A stretch of DNA of 64,000 nucleotides from DASVEG01 sp035540495. GTDB lineage: Bacteria; Actinomycetota; Acidimicrobiia; Acidimicrobiales; CADCTF01. The notes beneath the pieces are model-generated. The model ran no database searches, was not told the DNA's origin, and was given only the letters and a program-made list of their open reading frames with translations. The translations under genes and the position numbers were made by a program. Positions within the stretch are counted from its first letter, which is position 1. Each line of letters opens with the position of its first letter. Location of the stretch: contig DATLGL010000063.1 in assembly GCA_035540495.1 (NCBI GenBank), positions 62,001-126,000 of the forward strand, given 5' to 3'. Shown one piece after another: positions 58,136 to 64,000 of the stretch.

Positions 58136-59805
58136 GCACCGCCCGCACCAGCGATCTGTGGTGGAAGAACGCGGTCGTCTACTGCCTCGACATCGAGACG
58201 TTCCTCGACAGCGACGGCGACGGCAGGGGCGACATCACAGGGTTGATCGAACGGGTCGACTACCTCGCGGGCATCGGCGTCAGCTGCCTGTGGCTGATGC
58301 CGTTCTACCCGTCGCCGAACCGCGACGACGGCTACGACATCGCCGACTACTACAGCGTCGATCCGACGCTCGGGTCGCTCGGGGACTTCGTGGCGCTCGT
58401 GCGCACCGCGAAAGACCGCGGGATGCGGGTGATCATCGACCTCGTCGTCAACCACACGAGTGACCGTCACCCGTGGTTCCGGGACGCGAGGCGCAGCCGC
58501 ACCGCTCGCTACCGCGACTTCTACGTGTGGTCGGACGAGAAGCCGAAGGAGCCGGAGAACGCCGTCGTCTTCCCCGACGCCGAAGACAGCATCTGGACCT
58601 ACGACGAGCGGACGGAGCAGTGGTACCTCCACCACTTCTACGGCCACCAGCCCGACCTCAACATCGCCAACCCGGCGGTTCGCGACGAGATCACCAAGAT
58701 CGCCGGGTTCTGGTTGCAGCTCGGCGTCGACGGGTTCCGGGTCGACGCCGTGCCCTACCTGCTCGAAACGGGGGAGGCGGGCGGAAACGCACCGACGCTC
58801 GACCCTCACGAGGTGCTGCGCGACCTGCGGGCGTTCATCTCGCGCCGGAAGGGCGACGCGCTGCTGCTCGGCGAGGTGAACCTCCCGGCCAACGATCTCC
58901 GCGCCTACTTCGGCGACGACGACCAGCTCCAGATGTCGTTCGACTTCCCCTTGATGCAGGCGATGTACCTTGCCCTGGCGCGACACGACGCGAAGCCGAT
59001 CCGGAAGGTACTGGGCGATCGCCCGCCGCTCCCCGACGAGGGGCAATGGGCGGTGTTCGTCCGCAACCACGACGAGCTCACGCTCGACCAGCTGAGCGAC
59101 AAGGAGCGGGAGGAGGTCTTCGCCGCGTTCGGTCCCGAGGAAGACATGCAGCTCTTCGGGCGAGGGCTACGGCGGCGGCTGCCCCCGATGGTCGACGGTG
59201 ATCCTGATCGGATACGCCTCGTCTACAGCCTGTTGTTCTCGCTGCCGGGCACCCCGGTGCTCTTCTACGGCGAGGAGATCGGCATGGGGGAGAACCTCGA
59301 CATCGACGGCCGTCTGAGCGTCCGCACCCCGATGCAGTGGACCGACGAGCGCAACGGCGGCTTCTCGTCGGCGCGGCCGTCGCAGCTGACGCGACCGGTG
59401 GTCGAGGGCCGCTTCTCGCCGCTCGCGGTGAACGTCGCCGACCAGCGCCGCGACCGCGACTCGCTGCTCAACTGGTTCGAGCGGGTGATCCGCCGCCGCC
59501 GCGAGTGTCCCGAGATCGGGTGGGGGAAGGTCACCTTGATCGAGACGACGGGATCCCCCGCCGTGCTCGCGCACCGCTGCGACTGGGAGCGCAGCGCCAT
59601 CGTCGTCTTGCACAACCTCGGAGTCGAGCCGTGCAACGTGCGGGTGCCGATCGACGACGCGGCGGATTTCGACCGGCTCGTCGACCTCCTCGAGGAGTCG
59701 GAGCCCGTGCACGAGCTCGCCGAGCCGCACATCGAGGTGAAGCTGCAGCCGTACGGCTTCCGGTGGTTCCGCCTCCAGCGGACGGGGACGCGCACCACCC
59801 CGTAG
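58132..59805 (+). CDS. GH13 alpha-amylase-family enzyme (trehalose-synthase-like)
   Basis: This 557-residue enzyme has the GH13 (beta/alpha)8 barrel and its conserved regions: IDLVVNHTSDRHPWF (I), GVDGFRVDAVPYL with the nucleophile Asp (II), LLLGEVNLPAN with the acid/base Glu (III) and VRNHDELTLD (IV). SPNRDDGYDIADYYSVDP and RTPMQWTDERNGGFS are typical of trehalose synthase and oligo-1,6-glucosidase relatives. It starts near the typical TreS point (LWWKNAVVYCLDIETF). Whether it isomerises maltose, hydrolyses or transfers is not decided. Together with glgC/glgA it suggests active alpha-glucan metabolism. Confidence 0.9.
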   Translation: MSTARTSDLWWKNAVVYCLDIETFLDSDGDGRGDITGLIERVDYLAGIGVSCLWLMPFYPSPNRDDGYDIADYYSVDPTLGSLGDFVALVRTAKDRGMRVIIDLVVNHTSDRHPWFRDARRSRTARYRDFYVWSDEKPKEPENAVVFPDAEDSIWTYDERTEQWYLHHFYGHQPDLNIANPAVRDEITKIAGFWLQLGVDGFRVDAVPYLLETGEAGGNAPTLDPHEVLRDLRAFISRRKGDALLLGEVNLPANDLRAYFGDDDQLQMSFDFPLMQAMYLALARHDAKPIRKVLGDRPPLPDEGQWAVFVRNHDELTLDQLSDKEREEVFAAFGPEEDMQLFGRGLRRRLPPMVDGDPDRIRLVYSLLFSLPGTPVLFYGEEIGMGENLDIDGRLSVRTPMQWTDERNGGFSSARPSQLTRPVVEGRFSPLAVNVADQRRDRDSLLNWFERVIRRRRECPEIGWGKVTLIETTGSPAVLAHRCDWERSAIVVLHNLGVEPCNVRVPIDDAADFDRLVDLLEESEPVHELAEPHIEVKLQPYGFRWFRLQRTGTRTTP

Positions 59806-59808
59806 CGT
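59803..59808 (+). promoter_or_regulatory. Leaderless -10 box for pentapeptide-repeat gene
   Basis: TAGCGT, which includes the TAG stop of the upstream gene, lies 7 bases before the GTG at 59816; no ribosome binding site is present. Confidence 0.5.
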
Positions 59809-59815
59809 CGCCCGC

Positions 59816-60457
59816 GTGCGAAGCGAGCCGCGGCTGCCAGAGGAGCTGACCGAGGTCGACGGGTTCGATCTCGAGGAGGAGGCGGACGTCTCCGACCTCT
59901 CGGTCGCCCACGCCGATCTCAGCGGTGCCGAGGCGCGGAACGTCGACATCACGCGGTGCCGGCTCTCGAACGTGGTGCTCACCGGCGCGGATCTCGACCG
60001 CCTCCAGCTCACCGACTGCGTGCTCGAGCGGTGCGAGCTGTCGGGCGCGATCCTCACCGAGGCGTCGTTCACGCGGGTGGTGATCCGTGACTCGCGGCTC
60101 GCCGGCGTCGATCTCTCGTCCGCTCGGTTGCGGGACGTCGTGTTCGAGGACTGCAAGCTCGACGCCGCCAACCTCCGGATGGTCTCGGCGGAGCGGTTGC
60201 GCATCGCCCGTTCGTCGCTCGTCGACACCGACCTGTACCAGGCGAAGCTGCCCGAGGCGGAGCTGGTCGAGTGTGATCTGACGACGGCGCAGTTCACCAA
60301 GGCCGACATGCGAGGCGCCCGGCTGGCCGGTTCGACGCTGACCGACCTCCGGGGAGCCGAGCACCTCAAGGGCGCCGTCATCGACGAGGCACAGGTCGTA
60401 CCGCTCGCACTGCTGACCTTCGCCGCCTTCGGCATCGTCGTCGAGAGCGACCGGTAG
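59816..60457 (+). CDS. Pentapeptide-repeat protein
   Basis: This 213-residue protein has about 28 tandem pentapeptides (A(D/N)LXX-type: SDLSVAHADLSGAEARNVDI, LTGADLDRLQLTDCVLERCE, DLSSARLRDVVFEDCKLD), expected to form a right-handed quadrilateral beta helix. The C-terminus ends in a short hydrophobic helix (LALLTFAAFGIVV). Some such proteins mimic DNA and protect gyrase; most are unassigned. The acidic composition would permit a DNA-mimic role, which is speculation. Confidence 0.9.
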   Translation: MRSEPRLPEELTEVDGFDLEEEADVSDLSVAHADLSGAEARNVDITRCRLSNVVLTGADLDRLQLTDCVLERCELSGAILTEASFTRVVIRDSRLAGVDLSSARLRDVVFEDCKLDAANLRMVSAERLRIARSSLVDTDLYQAKLPEAELVECDLTTAQFTKADMRGARLAGSTLTDLRGAEHLKGAVIDEAQVVPLALLTFAAFGIVVESDR

Positions 60458-60460
60458 CGT
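60455..60460 (+). promoter_or_regulatory. Leaderless -10 box for fdhD
   Basis: TAGCGT, which includes the TAG stop of the upstream gene, lies 7 bases before the ATG at 60468. The same hexamer serves the previous gene in the same way; no ribosome binding site is present. Confidence 0.5.
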
Positions 60461-60467
60461 CGGTCGC

Positions 60468-61301
60468 ATGGGCCGGCGCCGCGCCGAGCAGGTCATGGTG
60501 CAACGGATCGACGCCGATCGGTCGGGAGGGGGTGGGGGCCGCCGCATGCCCGACGACGTGGTCGTCGAGGAGCCGATGGAGATCCGCCTCGACGGGCACC
60601 TGGTGACGACGACCATGCGCACGCCGGGTCACGACTTCGAGCTCGCAGCGGGCTACTGCTTCGCCGAAGGGCTGCTGAACGGTGCGCCCGTGCGCGACAT
60701 CCGCTACTGCGCGACGGGATCCGCGGTCGACACCGAGTTCAACGTCGTCACCGTGTCGACGGGTGGTCGGGCGCCTCGGCCAGCCGAGCGTCTGTCGACG
60801 ACCACGACGTCGTGCGGGCTGTGCGGGTCGACGGCGATCGAGCAGATCACGGCGAGGCTCGAGCCGCTCCCGGCGACGCCGGCCGCAGCTGCGCGGGTCG
60901 ACGCGTCGACGCTCGCCCGGGTCGCAGAGGCGGTGCGGGCGCGGCAGCCGCTCTTCGACCGCACCGGTTCCGTCCACGCGGCCGCGGCCTTCGACCTCGA
61001 GTCAGGCGAGATCACCTGCGTGCGCGAAGACATCGGACGCCACAACGCAGCCGACAAGGTCGTCGGGCGGCTGCTGCTCGACGGTGCTCTTCCTGCGTCG
61101 GCGAGCGGGCTGTTCCTCAGTGGCCGCGTCAGCCTCGAGATGGTGCAGAAGGCTTGGGCCGCCGGATTCCCGCTGCTGGCTGCGGTGGGCGGGCCGTCGT
61201 CGCTCGCCGTCGCAACGGCGCACGCGGCGAACCTCACGCTGGTGGGCTTCCTCCGAGGAGATCGGATGACCGTGTACACAGGCGAGGGAGTCGTCGCATG
61301 A
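60468..61301 (+). CDS. fdhD: Formate dehydrogenase accessory sulfurtransferase FdhD
   Basis: This 277-residue protein transfers sulfur from a cysteine desulfurase to the molybdenum cofactor of formate dehydrogenase-type enzymes. The key motif is TTSCGLCGSTAI with C116 and C119. Further family phrases are FELAAGYCFAEGLL, FDRTGSVHAAAAFD and REDIGRHNAADKVVGRLL. Its TGA overlaps the ATG of the molybdopterin oxidoreductase gene, its likely client. Confidence 0.95.
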   Translation: MGRRRAEQVMVQRIDADRSGGGGGRRMPDDVVVEEPMEIRLDGHLVTTTMRTPGHDFELAAGYCFAEGLLNGAPVRDIRYCATGSAVDTEFNVVTVSTGGRAPRPAERLSTTTTSCGLCGSTAIEQITARLEPLPATPAAAARVDASTLARVAEAVRARQPLFDRTGSVHAAAAFDLESGEITCVREDIGRHNAADKVVGRLLLDGALPASASGLFLSGRVSLEMVQKAWAAGFPLLAAVGGPSSLAVATAHAANLTLVGFLRGDRMTVYTGEGVVA

Positions 61302-63544
61302 ACGTCGGCCGGGGAGCGCGGCGGTGGAACCGCTCGACCTGGGTCGGGCTCCACCCCTACGGCATCGGCTCCGGGGTGCAGAAGCCCAACCACTACCTCG
61401 AGATGGTGAAGGTCGTCTGGGAGAACCGGCGCCATCCGATCTACGGCTGGCAAGTGCTGCGCAAGGGCGTGTGCGACGGCTGCGCGCTCGGCGTCGCCGG
61501 GTTCAAGGACTGGACGATCGACGGCGTCCACCTCTGCACCACCCGACTGAAGCTGCTCGCGGTGAACACGGCCGACGCGATCGACCCGTCGGTGCTCGCC
61601 GACGCCGGAGCGCTCGCCGGCCGCAGCGGCGCGGAGTTGCGCTCGCTCGGCCGCTTGGGACATCCGATGCGGCGGCGGGCGGGGGAGCGCGGGTTCTCGC
61701 GCATCAGCTGGGACGAGGCGATGTCGACGATCGCGCAGCGGATCCGCGACGCGGGCGGTGACCGAACCGCGATCTACCTCACGAGCCGCGGCATCACCAA
61801 CGAGGTGTACTACGCCGCGGGCAAGGCCGCCCGAGCCATGGGCGTCGCGAGCGTCGACTCCGCAGCCCGCGTCTGCCACGCGCCGTCAACCGTGGCCTTG
61901 AAGGAGGCCATCGGTGCTGCGGCGACCACGTGCTCGTTCGTCGACGTGCTCGAGAGCGACCTGATCGTGCTCATCGGCTCGAACCCCGCGAACAACCAGC
62001 CGGTCTTCATGAAGTACCTGTACGAGGCCAAGCGCGACGGCACCAAGGTCGCCGTGGTCAACCCGTACCTCGAGCCGGGGCTCGACACGTACTGGGTGCC
62101 GTCGAGCACCGAGTCGGCGCTGTTCGGCACGAAGATCTGCGACGTCCACGTGCCGGTCCGGCCCGGTGGAGACGTCGCCTTCTGCAACGCGGCGCTGAAG
62201 CTCTTGATCGAACGCGGCGCGGTCGACGCCGGGTTCATCGCGGCCCACACCGACGGATGGGACGAACTCGTCGCCGCGCTCGACCGGCAGCCGCTCGACG
62301 ACCTGCTCGCCGCGAGCGGGCTCACTCGCGCGCAGCTCGACGCGTTCGTCGATGCGTACGCCGAGGCTCGCACCGCGATCCTCGTCTGGTCGATGGGTAT
62401 CACCCAGCACCGAGAGTCGGTGGCCGGCGTGCAGGCGATCGTCAACCTCGGGCTCGCCCGCGGCAACGTCGGTCGCGACGGGGCGGGCCTCATGCCGATC
62501 CGCGGGCACTCCGGCGTGCAGGGCGGGGCGGAGATGGGCGCGTACTCGACGGCATTCCCGGGAGGCGTGCCCGTCGACGAGGAGAACGCTCGCCGCTTCG
62601 CCGCTCTGTGGGGTTTCGCCGTGCCGTCGGCTCCCGGACTCACCGCGCCCGAGATGGTGGAAGCGGCCGACGACGGACGCCTCGACGTCCTCTACATGTC
62701 GGGCGGCAACTTCCTCGACGTGCTGCCCGATCCGCCACGGGTCGAGCGAGCCCTGCGCCGCGTGCCGCTGCGGGTGCACCACGACATCGTCCTCACCAGC
62801 CAGATGCTGGTGGAGCCCGACGTCGGCGAGGTCATCCTCCTGCCGGTCGCCACGCGGTACGAGCAGGAGGGCGGAGGCACCGAGACGACCACCGAGCGGC
62901 GGATCGCGTTCTCGCCCGAGATCCCAGGTCATCGGGTGGCGGAGGCGCGCAGCGAGTGGCGGGTGTTCGCCGACCTCGCGATGCGCGTTCGTCCTGACCT
63001 GAAGCGTGCGTTCTCGTGGCCGACGAACCGATCGCTGCGGGAGGAGATCGCGCGCGTCGTGCCGTCGTACTCGGGCATCGAGACGCTCGAGAAGACCGGC
63101 GACAGCGTGCAATGGGGCGGACGCCACCTCGCACGGGGCGGTGCCTTCCCGACGACGTCAGGTCGGGGCCGGTTCACCCCGGTCGAGCCGCCGGCGATCG
63201 AACTTCCCGACGGCGCCTACTTCGTGTCGACGCGCCGCGGCAAGCAGTTCAACTCGATGATCCAGGCTGCGCACGACCCGCTGACCGGCGCGAGCCGCGA
63301 CGCGGTCTTCATCGACGAGGCGGACGCATCGGCTCGGGGTCTCGGCGAGGGCGATCGGGTGAGGCTGGTGAGCGACACCGGTGCTCTCGTCGGCACGGTG
63401 CGCCTCGCGAAGCTCCCGGCGCGCACGTTGCAGGTGCACTGGCCAGAAGGGAACGTGCTGATCGGCGCCGGCCCGGAGCATCGCGAGCCTCGATCGAAGG
63501 TGCCCGACTACAACGCGGTCGTGACCCTCGAACGGGTCGAGTGA
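61298..63544 (+). CDS. FdhF/YdeP-type molybdopterin oxidoreductase (formate dehydrogenase-like)
   Basis: This 748-residue bis-MGD enzyme of the FdhF/YdeP group has a Cys cluster near the N-terminus (C59 and C62 in GVCDGCALG, C80 in VHLC), a phrase ISWDEAMSTIAQRIRDAGGD, and the metal-ligand region SAARVCHAPSTVALKEAIG. There C193 occupies the place of the selenocysteine or cysteine that binds Mo/W in FdhF. MGD-binding phrases VLIGSNPANNQPVFMKY and MPIRGHSGVQGGAEMG are intact. It may oxidise formate or act in a related redox step; no electron-transfer subunit gene is in the window. Its stop overlaps the GTG of the MobA-like gene. Confidence 0.9.
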   Translation: MNVGRGARRWNRSTWVGLHPYGIGSGVQKPNHYLEMVKVVWENRRHPIYGWQVLRKGVCDGCALGVAGFKDWTIDGVHLCTTRLKLLAVNTADAIDPSVLADAGALAGRSGAELRSLGRLGHPMRRRAGERGFSRISWDEAMSTIAQRIRDAGGDRTAIYLTSRGITNEVYYAAGKAARAMGVASVDSAARVCHAPSTVALKEAIGAAATTCSFVDVLESDLIVLIGSNPANNQPVFMKYLYEAKRDGTKVAVVNPYLEPGLDTYWVPSSTESALFGTKICDVHVPVRPGGDVAFCNAALKLLIERGAVDAGFIAAHTDGWDELVAALDRQPLDDLLAASGLTRAQLDAFVDAYAEARTAILVWSMGITQHRESVAGVQAIVNLGLARGNVGRDGAGLMPIRGHSGVQGGAEMGAYSTAFPGGVPVDEENARRFAALWGFAVPSAPGLTAPEMVEAADDGRLDVLYMSGGNFLDVLPDPPRVERALRRVPLRVHHDIVLTSQMLVEPDVGEVILLPVATRYEQEGGGTETTTERRIAFSPEIPGHRVAEARSEWRVFADLAMRVRPDLKRAFSWPTNRSLREEIARVVPSYSGIETLEKTGDSVQWGGRHLARGGAFPTTSGRGRFTPVEPPAIELPDGAYFVSTRRGKQFNSMIQAAHDPLTGASRDAVFIDEADASARGLGEGDRVRLVSDTGALVGTVRLAKLPARTLQVHWPEGNVLIGAGPEHREPRSKVPDYNAVVTLERVE

Positions 63545-64000
63545 CACCGGCGCCGCGGAGAATCGGCGTCGGCGGTACCGGCGGTACCGGCGGTACCGGC
63601 GGTACAGGCGCCGTCGGCGGCGTCGTGCTCGCCGGTGGTGCCGGGCGGAGGTTCGGCGCACCGAAGGCGACCGCGATGATCGGCGGCCAGTCCCTCGTCG
63701 AGCGCGCGGTGCAGATCCTGCGCATCGCGGGGTGCGATCCCGTGGTCGTCGTCGCTCGCGCAGAGACGCCGCTTCCCGCGCTCGGCGAGTCCGGCGCGAT
63801 CGTGCGCGACGACGGCGAGGGAGCGCTCGGGGCGATCGCGGTTGGGTGCGATGCGCTCGACACCGACCAAGTCGTCGTCCTCGCGTGCGACCTGCCGAAC
63901 GCCTCATCCGTCGTCGCACGTCTGGTCGACGACCCTCGCCCCGCCGTCGTCGCCGCTGACCTCGACGGCCAGGTCCAGCCCCTGTGCGCCCGATATCCCC
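63541..64000 (+). CDS. MobA-like molybdenum cofactor nucleotidyltransferase, partial
   Basis: The frame begins with GTG overlapping the previous TGA and is open to the window edge (about 153 residues seen). After a Gly/Thr-repeat leader it shows VVLAGGAGRRFGAPKATAMI, the nucleotide-binding motif of MobA/MocA transferases, then SLVERAVQILRIAGCDPVVV, GEGALGAIAVGCD and VVVLACDLPNASSVV, with the Asp that binds magnesium. It should attach GMP or CMP to molybdopterin for the oxidoreductase upstream; MobA versus MocA cannot be decided from this part. Confidence 0.88.
   Translation, partial: MTPAPRRIGVGGTGGTGGTGGTGAVGGVVLAGGAGRRFGAPKATAMIGGQSLVERAVQILRIAGCDPVVVVARAETPLPALGESGAIVRDDGEGALGAIAVGCDALDTDQVVVLACDLPNASSVVARLVDDPRPAVVAADLDGQVQPLCARYP
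63571..63606 (+). repeat. Four 9-bp tandem repeats GGCGGTACC in the MobA-like leader
   Basis: The unit GGCGGTACC occurs three times exactly (63571, 63580, 63589) and once with the last base changed to A (63598-63606). It encodes Gly-Gly-Thr four times just before the catalytic P-loop. Such a short in-frame repeat may vary in copy number between strains without breaking the frame. Confidence 0.9.

Overview
The window is very GC-rich, compactly packed DNA with many GTG starts and 1-4 base start/stop overlaps. F420-type LLM oxidoreductase folds, a WS/DGAT acyltransferase, a DUF222-HNH protein, a mycosin-like subtilase, short-form adenylate kinase and fused branched-chain amino acid ABC subunits together point to an actinobacterium, most likely of the Acidimicrobiia (inference from gene content and style, not from a marker gene). 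No rRNA, tRNA, CRISPR array, insertion sequence or integrase was found, and no stretch over 300 bases lacks a gene.

The left end (1 to about 20.5 kb) holds an extracellular-type contractile injection system (eCIS) locus. The minus strand from 4393 down to the window edge encodes a DUF4157 HExxH protein, the contractile sheath, the inner tube, a small CPxC assembly-type protein, a 57-residue DUF6760-like protein and a Pro/Ala-rich protein cut by the edge. A second minus-strand block (17814 to 14328) encodes a LuxR-type regulator with a degenerate receiver, a DUF4255 (Pvc16-like) protein and the eCIS AAA+ ATPase. Divergent from it are a one-TM membrane protein with a long Gly/Ser linker, a candidate docking partner, and a secreted Thr/Pro-linker protein. 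Between the two blocks lies a plus-strand operon of another kind: a secreted anchored protein, then a branched-chain-amino-acid-type ABC transporter with both permeases fused in one gene and both ATPases in another, then a PEP-utilising-enzyme-like protein and a membrane protein with a small C-terminal domain.

From 20.5 to 33 kb come ordinary and accessory genes: DUF222-HNH, membrane proteins, PAP2 phosphatase and a DedA-like protein in a nearly spacer-free divergent pair, a secreted repeat protein, a diacylglycerol-kinase-like protein, oligoribonuclease, dUTPase, an Fpg/Nei glycosylase, WS/DGAT, MsrA with a coupled methyltransferase, and a primary-like sigma factor. From 33 to 43 kb the theme is carbohydrate: a translationally coupled dehydrogenase / isomerase / 872-residue toroid-glycosyltransferase fusion, a GntR-regulated membrane operon with a visible operator, then glgC, glgA and a GT2 enzyme. 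From 43 to 57 kb there are two STAS proteins and an RsbW-like ATPase (partner switching), a kinase-like phosphotransferase, adenylate kinase, a mycosin-like protease, HrpB helicase, an acyltransferase, an alcohol dehydrogenase, an M20 peptidase, a permuted CoA-transferase and an XRE/MmyB-type regulator broken by a single extra C. From 57 kb to the end are a flavin oxidoreductase coupled to a GH13 enzyme, a pentapeptide-repeat protein, and a molybdenum module (fdhD, an FdhF/YdeP-type oxidoreductase with a Cys ligand, and a MobA-like protein running off the edge).

Two window-wide features stand out. Many genes carry a TANNNT box 6-8 bases before the start codon with no ribosome binding site, the mark of leaderless transcription. 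Partner-switching stress control is visible both as proteins and as a GTTT-N17-GGGTAT promoter in front of one STAS gene.
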